A stretch of DNA of 64,000 bases from Halobacterium sp. CBA1132 (GCF_001485535.1 NZ_BCMZ01000001.1:1116001-1180000); one strand, 5' to 3'. Positions 19,271 through 28,299 are shown, numbered from the stretch's first letter. Numbers and translations: made by a program. Notes: generated by a model from the letters alone, not told the origin.

Positions 19271-21400
19271 ATGCAGGCACACACGGTCGAGCGGGTGGAG
19301 TCCTGGGACTCCCGGCCGTTCTCGGGTGGATTCCGCGAGCTCCACGACCTCGCGGACCGGGAGTTCTCGGGAGCGGTCGTCGCCGACGACACGTGGTTGT
19401 TCATGTTGAACGGCCGCGTGGTCGGCATCTTCGAGGGTGACCTCGAGGACTTCGAGGACGCCTCCGGGACGGTGTACGAGGCGCCCCATCCGAGCCTCGC
19501 GCTGCTGTTCTCGATGCAGGAGCGCGGCGGCGAGACGCAGGCGAAGTACTACACGAACGACACGCCGCTGTCGGAGGCAGCGGACACGCTCGCGGACGCG
19601 AGTTTCACGGGCTACATCGAACTCTCCGAGAACGTCCTCTCGGGGGACTACTACGTCGTCTACTACGGCGGGCGCTCGATGAACGCGGCGTTCGTCGGCG
19701 CCAGCGAGGAACTCGTCACGGGCGACGAGGCCTTCGAGCGCGCCGACGACGAGGTGGGCGTCTACGAGGTCAAGAAGTCGCCGGTGAACGTCACGGCGCT
19801 CCCCGAAATCGAGGACGACGAGGAAGACGCGGACGCTGCCGCCGGCGCAGCCAGTCCGACCGGAGCAGCGGCAGCGGCCAGCGCGGGGTCCGACGAACCC
19901 GAGGCCGACGATAGCGAGGAGCCAGTCGACGACAGCGACGAATCGGTGTCGGCCGAACAACGGAACTCTCCAGCCAGCGACACGGCCGAAGCCGCGCCCG
20001 GTCCGTCGTCCTCGGAGGCCGACGAAGAGCGCGCGGAACCCGAGCAGTCGCCGACGGAGCCGACGGCGGACGCCGAGACCGAAGCGGCCGACGCCGAAGC
20101 GTCGCCGGAGCCGAAGTCGGGCGCGTCGACCCGAGCGGACGCCGCTCGAACTGACGAACCGAGTGGCGGCAGTGCGACTCGCGCCAAGGCAACCGAGAGC
20201 GACGCGACCGGTGACGAGGCTGACGCCGCGAAGCCGGGCGAGGAGGGCGTCTTCGACCAAGAGGAAGAGTGGCGCAACGCGCGCTCCGTGCCCACCATCG
20301 ACCCCGAGAAGAGCGAGTCGACCGACGGCGGCGCGACGCGCTCGCAGTCGTCGTCCAAGACGTCGAGCGCCGGCCAGCAGTCGAAATCGAAGTCCACGGC
20401 TTCGAAGCGCAAGTCCACGTCGAGTAGCGGGTCCAGCGGCGGGAAGCCGCGTTCGACCGTCGACAAGCTCAAGCGCGCGGTCAAGCAGCGCGACGCGAAA
20501 CTCGAAGAGGCCGCCGAGCGCATCGACGACCTGCAGGCCGAGCGGTCGGACCTCCGCGAGCGCGTGGAGGTGCTGGAAGCCGAGCGCGACGACCTGCAGG
20601 CGGAACGCGACGACCTACAGGCTCGCGCGGACGAACTCGAAGCGCAACTGGAAGCCGCCGGCGGCGAGGAAGCGGCGTCCGAGACCGACCTCACGCCGGC
20701 GGCGGCGCTGTCGGGCACGAACCTCTTCGTGCGCTACGACTCGAAGGGCAAGCCGACGCTGGACGACCTCGGCCCCGGCACCGACCTCGACGCGGTGAAC
20801 CAGAACCTCCGCATCGACCACCACACGCAGTTCGAGGCGGCGGACGCGACCGTCGACGGCGAGGACTACGAGTCGTTCCTCGAAGCGTCGGCGGCCTACC
20901 GCTTCGTCTCGTGGGTGGTCCGAGAGCTCCCGTTCGAGATTCGGGACGCCGGCCACACGGACGGCCTCGCGGACCTCTACCGGGCGCTCCCGGACGTCGA
21001 CCGCGCGGAACTGGACGGCACCGTCGCCGTCGACACGGAGGACGGCGCGACCTCGCGGACCTTCGACGTGGTGTTGCGGGACCGCATGGGCGACCCGCTG
21101 GTCGTCGCGGAGTTGAACGCCGAACGCGAACCCGTGACCGGCGAGGAGATGGGCGCGCTCGTCGACGACGCGACCGCGGTGCGGGAGGGCGTCGACGAAC
21201 TCAGCGCGGCGATGTACGTCACGTCGTCGTTCTTCGAGCCGGCGGCACTAGAAACTGCGAGCGAGGAGACGGGGGGCGGCGGCTTCCTCAGCCGCAGCGA
21301 CAAAGCGAGTTTCGTGAAGGTGGGCCGGAAATCCGGCTACCACCTCTGTCTAATCGAGGACCGCAACGACGCGTTCCACCTGACCGTCCCAGAGCTGTAG
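19271..21400 (+). CDS. Large acidic multidomain protein (DUF7527 type): sensor-like head, disordered linker, coiled coil, nuclease-like tail
   Basis: 709 residues from ATG 19271 (a GTG two codons upstream is less likely; TATA-like CTTATAC lies about 28 bases before the ATG). Residues 1-180 form a globular head with WLFMLNGRVVGIFEGDLEDF, like PATAN/DUF4388-type domains. Residues 185-390 are a low-complexity Asp/Glu/Ala/Ser linker. Residues 395-470 are a coiled coil (LEEAAERIDDLQAERSDL and repeats of RDDLQAE). The last 230 residues are a folded domain with FDVVLRD ... LVVAELNAE, which resembles a PD-(D/E)XK core. No function is known. Confidence 0.85.
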   Translation: MQAHTVERVESWDSRPFSGGFRELHDLADREFSGAVVADDTWLFMLNGRVVGIFEGDLEDFEDASGTVYEAPHPSLALLFSMQERGGETQAKYYTNDTPLSEAADTLADASFTGYIELSENVLSGDYYVVYYGGRSMNAAFVGASEELVTGDEAFERADDEVGVYEVKKSPVNVTALPEIEDDEEDADAAAGAASPTGAAAAASAGSDEPEADDSEEPVDDSDESVSAEQRNSPASDTAEAAPGPSSSEADEERAEPEQSPTEPTADAETEAADAEASPEPKSGASTRADAARTDEPSGGSATRAKATESDATGDEADAAKPGEEGVFDQEEEWRNARSVPTIDPEKSESTDGGATRSQSSSKTSSAGQQSKSKSTASKRKSTSSSGSSGGKPRSTVDKLKRAVKQRDAKLEEAAERIDDLQAERSDLRERVEVLEAERDDLQAERDDLQARADELEAQLEAAGGEEAASETDLTPAAALSGTNLFVRYDSKGKPTLDDLGPGTDLDAVNQNLRIDHHTQFEAADATVDGEDYESFLEASAAYRFVSWVVRELPFEIRDAGHTDGLADLYRALPDVDRAELDGTVAVDTEDGATSRTFDVVLRDRMGDPLVVAELNAEREPVTGEEMGALVDDATAVREGVDELSAAMYVTSSFFEPAALETASEETGGGGFLSRSDKASFVKVGRKSGYHLCLIEDRNDAFHLTVPEL

Positions 21401-21421
21401 GCGGGACGAGCGAACTCGGCG

Positions 21422-21724
21422 TTACTCGGCTTCGGCGGCGGCGTCGATTTTCATCGCTTCCATCTTGTCGACGAGGTCGTCGACTTTGCCGTCGAGTTCG
21501 TCGACGAACTCGCTGGTGCGCTCGGTCGTGATGGCTCCCTGCGACGACGGCTCGATGAGGTTCTCCTCCTCGAGCACGCGCAGCGAGTACCGGACCTTGT
21601 GGTGTGGGTAACCGGTCTCGTTGGACATCTTCACGATACCGATGGGTTCGTTCTCGATGACCATGCGGAGGACCTGCAGATGGCGCTCCAGCATATCGAC
21701 TTCCTTCTCAAGCCGGTCTATCAT
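21422..21724 (-). CDS. Small HTH protein
   Basis: 100 residues from ATG 21724. A leading helix (IDRLEKEVDMLERHLQVL) precedes a winged helix (IGIVKMSNETGYPHHKVRYSL, then EEENLIEP) and a C-terminal helical tail (FVDELDGKVDDLVDKMEAM). A TTTAAA element about 30 bases upstream supports this start over the longer frame reaching 21811. I recall close relatives across haloarchaea annotated only as transcriptional regulators. Divergent from purA, so it may act on that promoter region; not shown. Confidence 0.85.
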   Translation of the reverse strand: MIDRLEKEVDMLERHLQVLRMVIENEPIGIVKMSNETGYPHHKVRYSLRVLEEENLIEPSSQGAITTERTSEFVDELDGKVDDLVDKMEAMKIDAAAEAE

Positions 21725-21962
21725 GGCATTTGTTAACTTGTCTTGGCGGGGGTTTAAAGGTTGTCGTAGGCTTCGGGCGAGAAAGCGACAGTATCCGCTT
21801 TCGAGTGCCAACAGTTAACGCTTGCGTCCGGCGTCGTCGGCGCCCCTATCATGTCCGTTCGTCCAACTTACTCGCGCATTTCTGCGATTGGTGTGCGAGT
21901 CCATGCATACTTCCGGCGACGAGACCGTAACCTGTTTGACGACGCTGGTGGAAGTGCCGGGT

Positions 21963-23288
21963 ATGACCGTCACCATCGTCGGCTCGCAACTCGGCGACGA
22001 AGGCAAAGGCGGCGTCGTCGACCTGTTCGGCGACGCGGCCGACGTCATCGCCCGCTATCAGGGCGGAGACAACGCTGGCCACACCGTCGTCGTCGACGGC
22101 GACGAGTACAAGCTCTCGCTGGTCCCGTCCGGGGCCGTCCGCGGGAAGACCGGCGTCCTCGGGAACGGCTGTGTCGTCAACCCCGAGACGCTGTTCGACG
22201 AAATCGACGCGCTCCGCGAGCGCGGCCTCGACCCCGACGTCCGGGTCGCCCGCCGCGCCCACGTCATTCTCCCGTACCACCGCGTGCTCGACGGCATCGA
22301 GGAGGACGTCAAGTCCGACTCGGACCTCGACGCCGGGACCACGGGCCGCGGCATCGGCCCCACCTACGAGGACAAGGCCGGCCGCCGCGGCGTCCGCGTC
22401 GGCGACCTGCTGGACCCCGAGGTGCTCCGTGACCGCCTCGAGTACGCCGTCCCGCAGAAGCGCGCGCTCTACGAGGACGTCTACGGCGGCGACGCCGGCG
22501 ACGAGTTCGACGTCGACGCGCTGTTCGAGCAGTACCGCGCGTTCGGCGAGCGCATCCAGAACGAGGGGATGGACGTCAACGCCGGCGACTACCTCGCCGA
22601 CCGCATCGACGACGGCGACAGCGTGATGCTGGAGGGCGCGCAGGGCACGAGCCTCGACATCGACCACGGCGTCTACCCCTACGTCACGTCCTCGAACCCG
22701 ACCGCGGGCTACGCCGCCACCGGCACCGGCCTCGGTCCGACCACCGTCGGGCAGGGTGAGGTCGTCGGCGTCGTGAAGGCGTACCTCTCCCGCGTCGGCA
22801 CCGGCCCGCTCCCCACGGAACTCACGGGCGACGACGAGGACCTCGCGGAGTACATCCGCGAGGAGGGCGGCGAGTACGGCACCGTCACCGGGCGCCCGCG
22901 CCGCGTCGGCTGGCTCGACCTTCCGATGCTGCGCCACGCCGCCCGCGCGAACGGCTTCACCGGCCTCGCCATCAACCACCTCGACGTGCTCGCCGGCCTC
23001 GACGAAGTGAAAGTCGGCCACGCCTACGAACTCGAGGGGGAGACCATCTACTCGATGCCCGCGACGACCGAGCGCTGGGGCGACTGCGAGCCCGTCTTCC
23101 GGAGTTTCGACGGCTGGCCGGAGTTCGACCCCGAGGCCGTCGCCGCAGAAGGCTACGACGCGCTCCCCGAACAGGCCCGCGAGTACGTCGAGTACGTCGA
23201 AGACGAACTCGACACGCCCGCGTACGCGCTCGGCGTCGGTCCCGGCCGCGAGGAGACCGTAATCCAGCAGAATCCCTTCGGGCAGTAG
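21963..23288 (+). CDS. purA: Adenylosuccinate synthetase
   Basis: Joins IMP and Asp with GTP, first step to AMP. 441 residues from ATG 21963, beginning MTVTIVGSQLGDEGKGG, which holds the catalytic Asp and the GTP loop. GDNAGHTV, ILPYHRVLDG, TTGRGIGPTYEDKAGR and EGAQGTSLDIDHG follow in family order. The C-terminal part is slightly acidic. The frame continues open upstream to 21822, but conservation starts at 21963. A CTGCCG-ATT-CGGCAG hairpin 44 bases past the stop may end transcription. Confidence 0.97.
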   Translation: MTVTIVGSQLGDEGKGGVVDLFGDAADVIARYQGGDNAGHTVVVDGDEYKLSLVPSGAVRGKTGVLGNGCVVNPETLFDEIDALRERGLDPDVRVARRAHVILPYHRVLDGIEEDVKSDSDLDAGTTGRGIGPTYEDKAGRRGVRVGDLLDPEVLRDRLEYAVPQKRALYEDVYGGDAGDEFDVDALFEQYRAFGERIQNEGMDVNAGDYLADRIDDGDSVMLEGAQGTSLDIDHGVYPYVTSSNPTAGYAATGTGLGPTTVGQGEVVGVVKAYLSRVGTGPLPTELTGDDEDLAEYIREEGGEYGTVTGRPRRVGWLDLPMLRHAARANGFTGLAINHLDVLAGLDEVKVGHAYELEGETIYSMPATTERWGDCEPVFRSFDGWPEFDPEAVAAEGYDALPEQAREYVEYVEDELDTPAYALGVGPGREETVIQQNPFGQ

Positions 23289-23331
23289 CGTCGTTCCCCA
23301 GTAGCTGCTTCTTCGACGACCACCGCTGTTT

Positions 23332-23346
23332 CTGCCGATTCGGCAG
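23332..23346 (+). terminator. Hairpin after purA
   Basis: CTGCCG and CGGCAG (6-bp stem, ATT loop) begin 44 bases after the purA stop. No T-run follows directly, so a terminator role is only possible. Confidence 0.35.
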
Positions 23347-23372
23347 CCGAAACCTGGTGGATCGAAAGAGCG

Positions 23373-23468
23373 CGGACGGTTCCGGTCCCGCGGCTCGCTG
23401 TGCGCCTCGTCGCTCGCGATGCTCGCTCCTGCGGTGCTTGCGTTCGCCGGGGTTCCCGGAACCGTCCG
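23373..23468. repeat. 96-bp element bounded by 13-bp perfect inverted repeats
   Basis: CGGACGGTTCCGG (23373-23385) and CCGGAACCGTCCG (23456-23468) are exact reverse complements enclosing 70 bases rich in CTCGC and TGCGGTGCTTGC-type runs. No reading frame of note lies inside. It looks like a small non-autonomous palindromic repeat in the purA-trm112 gap (23289-23544), which otherwise holds only the promoter of the zinc-protein gene. Confidence 0.7.
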
Positions 23469-23544
23469 AGGGCTTTCAGGAGAAAACGACTGTTTTGCCT
23501 ACCGAACCCGCACGCTTTTTGTCCGCGCCGTCCTCGGTTCGACC

Positions 23545-23739
23545 ATGAAAGACGACCTCGTGGACATCGTCTGCTGTCCGCTCGACAAACACGACCTCGA
23601 CCTCGACGTCGAGGAGCGCGAGGACGACGAAATCCTCTCGGGCACGCTCACCTGTACGGAGTGCGGCGAACGCTACCCCATCGAGGACGGCATTCCGAAC
23701 CTTCTGCCGCCGGACATGCGCGAGGAAGCCCCCGCTTGA
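23545..23739 (+). CDS. Trm112-type methyltransferase activator, zinc protein
   Basis: 64 residues from ATG 23545. Zinc ligands: Cys10-Cys11 (DIVCCPLDKHDL) and Cys37/Cys40 (LTCTECGERYP). The C-terminal YPIEDGIPNLLP is the Trm112/YcaR signature. Archaeal Trm112 stabilises and activates several RNA and protein methyltransferases; the Haloferax protein is known to have many partners. Two class I methyltransferases are encoded in this window (37036, 60012), but no partnership can be read from sequence. A longer frame upstream (from 23419) runs through the repeat element and is not coding. Confidence 0.9.
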   Translation: MKDDLVDIVCCPLDKHDLDLDVEEREDDEILSGTLTCTECGERYPIEDGIPNLLPPDMREEAPA

Positions 23740-23783
23740 CATCCTCGGGAAGCTTTTTCTAACCACGCGACAATTCATCGACC

Positions 23784-24344
23784 GTGCCCGAACGGCTGTC
23801 CGTCCACCTCAACCGCGACCACCCCCGCGACCTCCAGCCAGAAGCGGCGACGCTGGAGACGGACCGCTCGTTCGTCCTCGTCTTCGAGAACCATGGCGGC
23901 CCCATCCACGTCCACCTGCGTCTCGACGACGGGCTGGCCGCGATCGCGGAGCCTGCCGCGACCCAAGTGTACGTCGAGGACGACCAGACCCGCGGCGTCG
24001 AAATCTCGATTCCCTCGGACCACCCACCGACGAAGGGCTACGTCGAACTCTCGACCGGCTACGGCGCCGAGAAGGCGCGCGTGAACGTCACCGTCACCAC
24101 AGAACGGAAGGACGGCGGCCCGGACGTCGCCGTCGACGACTCGCTCGCAGAGAAGTCCGAACCGGACGAGGACGAAGACTCGGTCGCGCTCGCGGACGTC
24201 GCCCTCCCAGCGGCCGCGGCGACCGCAGTCGTGGTGGTCGCCGCCGCGCTCACCGCCTCGATTTCGGACTCCGTGGCGGTGCTCGTCGGCGTGCTCGCGC
24301 TTCTCGGCGGCATCGGCGTCGCCGCCTACGTGTTGTCGTCGTGA
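23784..24344 (+). CDS. Membrane-anchored haloarchaeal protein (DUF7524 type)
   Basis: 186 residues from a GTG start at 23784. Residues 1-110 form a beta-rich domain (SFVLVFENHGGPIHVHLRLDD) like an Ig or CARDB-type fold. An acidic linker follows (EPDEDEDS), then two hydrophobic segments at about 135-160 and 163-185 that anchor the C-terminus. No signal peptide, so the soluble part may lie inside the cell. I recall a haloarchaea-only family of this shape; function unknown. It ends just before the convergent DR2241 gene. Confidence 0.82.
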   Translation: MPERLSVHLNRDHPRDLQPEAATLETDRSFVLVFENHGGPIHVHLRLDDGLAAIAEPAATQVYVEDDQTRGVEISIPSDHPPTKGYVELSTGYGAEKARVNVTVTTERKDGGPDVAVDDSLAEKSEPDEDEDSVALADVALPAAAATAVVVVAAALTASISDSVAVLVGVLALLGGIGVAAYVLSS

Positions 24345-24345
24345 C

Positions 24346-25485
24346 CTACTCGTGGTCCTCGGGGTACGTCGGCGTTCCCGAGAGGCCGTGTTCGTCCATG
24401 CGTTTCGCGCGCAGGAACCGAGCGCGGTAGCGGTTCGCGCCCTCGTAGACGTCCGCCTCCCGAATCTCGTCGGTGCGGCCGTCCGCCACAGCGTCGACGA
24501 TGTCTTCGACTTGTTCTTTCTCTGCGGGCGTCAACTCGAACGTGTACTCGCGGGTCTCCTCGCGTTCGAGCGTCGTGAACTTCCGGGCGGCCGCGATGAA
24601 CAGCGAGCACGGCTCCCGGCACGGGAATTCGCCGTCGCCCCGCGGCACGTCGAGTTCCTCCTCGTCGTTCTCGTCCCACTCGCGGCGCTTCAGGCACTGC
24701 GAGTCCACGCAGCAGGCCTCAGCCGCCCATTCGAGCGCGTCGTCGTCGAGCTGCTCGACGATGCTGTAGATGCCCGACTGGCGCTCTGCGACGTCGTCCC
24801 AGTGGTCGATGTCGAGGGAGCCCTCGCGGCTCGCGGCTCCGTCGTCGCCGCTCGCTCCATTCGTCGGCTCGCTGCGCTCGCCGACGCGCTCCCGGTGCCA
24901 GTTCGACACCGTCGCGGGGTAGACGTAGTCGACGGTCTGCACGAGGTCGCTGCCGTCGAGGTCGACGAACGCCCAGCCGTGCGGGAGCGACGGCGCGGTC
25001 GACAGCGGCCGGTAGCGGCCGTCGTCGTCGTGTTTCACGAGGTGGCGGGCTTCCAGCGGGTCCGTGTAGGCATCCACGTTTTCACCCAGGTCGTCCTCGT
25101 GGCGGACCTCGTAGCGGCGCCGGCCGCCCTCGCTGAGGACCGCGGTGACCGCGAGTTCGCCCCACGAACTCGTGTGACCGCCGCGGAGTTCGTCGTAGCG
25201 CTCGGGGACCGACAGGTCGTCGGCCCCTTCGAGCCATCGCAGGAACGCGCGCCGGGGCGTGTCGTGGCCCTCGACGACGTGCTCCCAGTAGTACCAGTTA
25301 GTCGCGTACGGGTCGTCGGCGCGCTCCCGGAGCGCGTCCTCGCCGACCGTCTTCTGTTCGTCGGGCGTCTCCCAGTGGTAGCCGCCGTCGGTCGGTTCGA
25401 CGACGAGGCCGTCGAAGTCGATGCCGTCCTCGGCGTGCTCGACGAGCGCCGCCTCGACGCTGCTGAGGGTGTCGGCTGCCGACAT
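24346..25485 (-). CDS. DR2241 family iron-sulfur protein, partner of CbiX
   Basis: 379 residues. The C-terminal part carries the Cys set ACCVDSQCLKRREW ... FPCREPCSLF (near residues 250-300), which in the family binds a 4Fe-4S cluster. The protein goes with CbiX in haloarchaeal cobalamin loci, and here its ATG overlaps the cbiX stop by one base. Odd point: around residues 200-225 the chain has an insert (VGERSEPTNGASGDDGAASR) encoded by a palindromic repeat (24813-24886). The core before and after looks intact, so the protein is probably functional. Confidence 0.9.
   Translation of the reverse strand: MSAADTLSSVEAALVEHAEDGIDFDGLVVEPTDGGYHWETPDEQKTVGEDALRERADDPYATNWYYWEHVVEGHDTPRRAFLRWLEGADDLSVPERYDELRGGHTSSWGELAVTAVLSEGGRRRYEVRHEDDLGENVDAYTDPLEARHLVKHDDDGRYRPLSTAPSLPHGWAFVDLDGSDLVQTVDYVYPATVSNWHRERVGERSEPTNGASGDDGAASREGSLDIDHWDDVAERQSGIYSIVEQLDDDALEWAAEACCVDSQCLKRREWDENDEEELDVPRGDGEFPCREPCSLFIAAARKFTTLEREETREYTFELTPAEKEQVEDIVDAVADGRTDEIREADVYEGANRYRARFLRAKRMDEHGLSGTPTYPEDHE
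24813..24886 (-). repeat. Palindromic repeat inside the DR2241-type gene, in frame
   Basis: Two hairpins. CGTCGGC/GCCGACG (24862-24868, 24880-24886) is a 7-bp stem with the 11-nt loop TCGCTGCGCTC. CGAGGG/CCCTCG (24813-24818, 24821-24826) is a 6-bp stem. The same order and the same loop (as complement, GAGCGYAGCGA) occur in the trm5-type gene at 42724, where the peptide is likewise ERSE ... AS ... EG. Confidence 0.7.
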
Positions 25486-26366
25486 CAGTCCCCCGCGCTC
25501 GCGGCGCTGTCGCCCTCGGTCTGCCGGCGCACGCGTTCGATGGCGTCCGCGAGGTCAGCGCCCGCGTCGTCGGCGCGTTCGAGGATGACGTCCGCGACCA
25601 GCGGCTCGGTGCCGACGGCGCCCGAGTACCAGATGCGGTGGCCGTCGACCTCTGTGGGGACGTCGTATCCCGTCCGGTAGTCGTCGGTCAGTCCCATGTC
25701 CTCGGGAATGTCTTCCTGCGTGTGGAAGCCGTCCGCGACGAACAGCGGGACGACGACGATGTCCTCGGCTTCGAAGAACTCCGTGACGTCGTCGACCTCG
25801 GGGTCCTCGTCCATGAAGACCGCTTTCACCTCCTCGAAGCGGCCGGTGTCGCGGATGCGGTCGGCGTGGTAGTGGATTGCCTTCGCGGAGTTCTCGTTGC
25901 GCTCGGTGCCGTGGCCGACCACGGCGAGTCCGAAGCCCTCCCCCACGTCGGGGTCGTCGGTGATGGACTTCGCGCGCTCGACGATGACGTCGCTCATCGA
26001 GTCGTGGGTGCCGACCGGCCCGCAGTAGTGGACGGTCTTGTCCACGTCCTCTGCGCGCAGGGTGACGTGGTCGGCGTCCGTGCCGTCCGAGTCCCAGTCC
26101 TCGGGGTCCCAGTCGTCGAGGCGGAGTTCGCGCGGGATGACCTGCTCGGTGAAGTAGCCCTCGGAGATGAACAGCGGCACGACGTACACCTCCTCGGATT
26201 CGAGGGTACGAAGCACCTCTCGGAACGACGGCTCCTCCTTCCAGAACGCCTCCCGGACCTCGTCGAAGGCGCCCGACGCGCGGATGGTGTCCGCGTGCGA
26301 GAACGCCGGGTCCGACGAACCCGGATTGAGGTGTGAACCGTGACCGACGATGACCAGCGCTTGCAT
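25485..26366 (-). CDS. cbiX: Sirohydrochlorin cobaltochelatase, two-domain CbiX
   Basis: Inserts Co into sirohydrochlorin in the early-cobalt (anaerobic) cobalamin route. 293 residues with two CbiX repeats: IVGHGSHLNPGSS at residues 6-18 and VVGHGTERNENSA near 150. Each has its metal-binding His and a later VVPLF(I/V) strand. It precedes the DR2241 gene with a one-base overlap, making a chelatase/iron-sulfur pair. The long CbiX form carries both halves on one chain, unlike the small homodimeric CbiX-S. Confidence 0.94.
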   Translation of the reverse strand: MQALVIVGHGSHLNPGSSDPAFSHADTIRASGAFDEVREAFWKEEPSFREVLRTLESEEVYVVPLFISEGYFTEQVIPRELRLDDWDPEDWDSDGTDADHVTLRAEDVDKTVHYCGPVGTHDSMSDVIVERAKSITDDPDVGEGFGLAVVGHGTERNENSAKAIHYHADRIRDTGRFEEVKAVFMDEDPEVDDVTEFFEAEDIVVVPLFVADGFHTQEDIPEDMGLTDDYRTGYDVPTEVDGHRIWYSGAVGTEPLVADVILERADDAGADLADAIERVRRQTEGDSAASAGD

Positions 26367-26479
26367 GCTCGCCTGTAGGGGAGATGCGTCCTTAGTGGCT
26401 TCGCAAGCGGCCTTCAGCCCCGCGAATAGCGGAGAAGTTCGCCCCTTTTATCGTGGAGTAGAATAATCAGGTCATAGAC

Positions 26480-27649
26480 ATGGGGCGACAGACGCTGTTG
26501 GCGGTCGCGGTCGCCGCCCTCCTCGTCACGAGCGGCTGTAGCGGTCTCGATGTCCTCGCGGACGACGCGGAGACGCCGCCCGATGTCGATGTCGCCCAGC
26601 GGTACAAATCCCTCGACACTCTCGAAGCGACGCGCGTTCGGACTGTTGACACCGGCAACGACACCACCGAGACGCGCGCACTCGTCCGCGACGACGTCTC
26701 CACCGACCAACGCCGACAGTACCGCCGAATCCTCGCGCCCGAGTCCCGCGCGGGCGACGTGACTGTCGTCGACGAGTCCGGATTACTGATGTACGACGCC
26801 AGCGAGAACGCGGTGACCCATCTCCCGTGGTCGGGCCGTCGGCACGACGGGAACCGTTCGGCGTACCTCCAGCGGGTCGTCTCGGCGGCGCGCGACGGCG
26901 GCGATGTCGCGGAACCCTCCGACGGCGTCTCCCCACTTCCCGTCGTTCCCACGACCGGAGCGAGCGCCTCGATTCCCGAGGACGCCATCGAGGGGTTCGA
27001 AGTCGAGTACCTCGGGACGCGGACTGTTGCTGGTCGAACCGCCCACGGCTTCGAACTGACGGCGGTCTCGGAGGCGGCGCTGACCGTCGAGCAGACGCTG
27101 TGGCTGGACAGCCAGTACTACTACCCGCTGCACACGACCCACCGACTTGACTACCGCAACCGGACCATCGAGACGTCGACGCGACTGGAGAACGTCACCT
27201 TCGACGCCGGCCTCCCCGACGACGCCTTCGAGTTCGACGTGCCCGAGAACGCGACGGTGGAGACGCTGAACGTCTCCACGGAGTCCTTCGACTCAGTGAG
27301 CGCGCTCCGCGAGCGCGTGGACTTCTCGGTTCCCGACCCCGCGGTGCCCGACGGCTACGAGTTCGCGGAGGCGCGGTACGTCGGCGGGAACGTGACGCAA
27401 GCCAGCCTCCAGTACGTCACCGCCGACGACCACCGGCTCACGGTCACCAAGACGACTTCGTCGTCGAACGCGGGCGGGTTCACGTCTGGGGAGAACGTCA
27501 CCGTCGCGGGCCGAGACGGCCAATATCTTACGACGCCGCGAACCAAGTTCGTGACGTGGTCGTGTGGGGACACTCGGTACGCCGTGGTCGGAACCAACCT
27601 CGACAAAACGGCGTTACTGGCCGTCGCGGACTCCGTGGGCTGCGAGTAG
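26480..27649 (+). CDS. LolA-like surface lipoprotein
   Basis: 389 residues. Signal peptide with lipobox LVTSGCSG (Cys near residue 18), so it is lipid-anchored on the outer face. Residues 40-250 read as a LolA/MucB-like beta half-barrel (TLEATRVRTVDT, GLLMYDASENAVTHL, AGRTAHGFELT, VEQTLWLDSQYYYPLH). A second domain of about 120 residues ends in a WSCGDTRYAVVG ... SVGCE stretch with two Cys that may pair. TTTTATC some 30 bases upstream is the likely TATA box. Cargo unknown. Confidence 0.85.
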   Translation: MGRQTLLAVAVAALLVTSGCSGLDVLADDAETPPDVDVAQRYKSLDTLEATRVRTVDTGNDTTETRALVRDDVSTDQRRQYRRILAPESRAGDVTVVDESGLLMYDASENAVTHLPWSGRRHDGNRSAYLQRVVSAARDGGDVAEPSDGVSPLPVVPTTGASASIPEDAIEGFEVEYLGTRTVAGRTAHGFELTAVSEAALTVEQTLWLDSQYYYPLHTTHRLDYRNRTIETSTRLENVTFDAGLPDDAFEFDVPENATVETLNVSTESFDSVSALRERVDFSVPDPAVPDGYEFAEARYVGGNVTQASLQYVTADDHRLTVTKTTSSSNAGGFTSGENVTVAGRDGQYLTTPRTKFVTWSCGDTRYAVVGTNLDKTALLAVADSVGCE

Positions 27650-27955
27650 CTACGACGACGGCCGCCGGTACAGCGAGTACGCGATACACAGCAGCCCCGC
27701 GAGCTGGAGCATCCGGACGACGAGCCTGAACGGCGCCTCCAGGGCAGCGTCGAGGACGCCGTACCGGAGCATCGCGGAGCCGACGAACGTGGCGGTGTAG
27801 GTCACGGCGGTCAGGAGAATCAGCCCCGCCGAGAGGTACCGCATCGCCGTGCTCTGGTGGCGCCGGAACCCCCGGTAGGCGTGGTAGCCGATGAACAGCC
27901 CGACGGCGGTCGCGGCGAACGACGCGGCGACGTTGACGACGTAGAGTGCGTTCAT
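27650..27955 (-). CDS. Small membrane protein (DUF7521 type) paired with an HTH regulator
   Basis: 101 residues with three hydrophobic segments (about 5-25, 38-60, 72-92). The stop of the upstream HTH gene overlaps its ATG by one base (TAATG), so both are translated together. Such HTH plus three-span pairs recur in haloarchaea; function unknown. The 3' end abuts the convergent lipoprotein gene with no gap. Confidence 0.85.
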   Translation of the reverse strand: MNALYVVNVAASFAATAVGLFIGYHAYRGFRRHQSTAMRYLSAGLILLTAVTYTATFVGSAMLRYGVLDAALEAPFRLVVRMLQLAGLLCIAYSLYRRPSS

Positions 27956-28299
27956 TACAGTCCCTCCCACATTCTCGTGAAGCGGTCGGCGACGTCCTCG
28001 GACTCGCACTCGACCTCGGTGGTGAACTCGCCGTCGTCGAGTTCGAGCGTGAACCGCCGGAACGTCGCGCGGTAGACGCGGTGGTGGTTGCCGTCCGACC
28101 GGACGTTGATGGATTCCTCGAGCAGGTCGTGGTCGGTCAGGTCGTCGATTCGCCGGTACACAGTCGCGGTCGACGCGTCACAGGCCTCGCTCAGTTGGCT
28201 GGCGGACATGGGTTCCGTACTCGCCGCTGCGAGGATGGCGCGTGCGTGCTCGTCGTCGAGCAACGAGAGCACCGAAGTCGGGTCGCTGTCCTCGCTCAC
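27955..28299 (-). CDS. ArsR-like winged-helix regulator
   Basis: 114 residues from a GTG at 28299. A TTTTAAA element centred 26 bases before it fixes this leaderless start over the longer frame. Core winged helix: SVLSLLDDEHARAILAAAS, MSASQLSEACDASTATVYRRIDDL, then the wing DLLEESINVRSDGNHHRVYRA. A C-terminal beta region (FTLELDDGEFTTEV) and an amphipathic end follow. Likely regulates its own operon with the membrane protein (inference). Confidence 0.9.
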   Translation of the reverse strand: MSEDSDPTSVLSLLDDEHARAILAAASTEPMSASQLSEACDASTATVYRRIDDLTDHDLLEESINVRSDGNHHRVYRATFRRFTLELDDGEFTTEVECESEDVADRFTRMWEGL

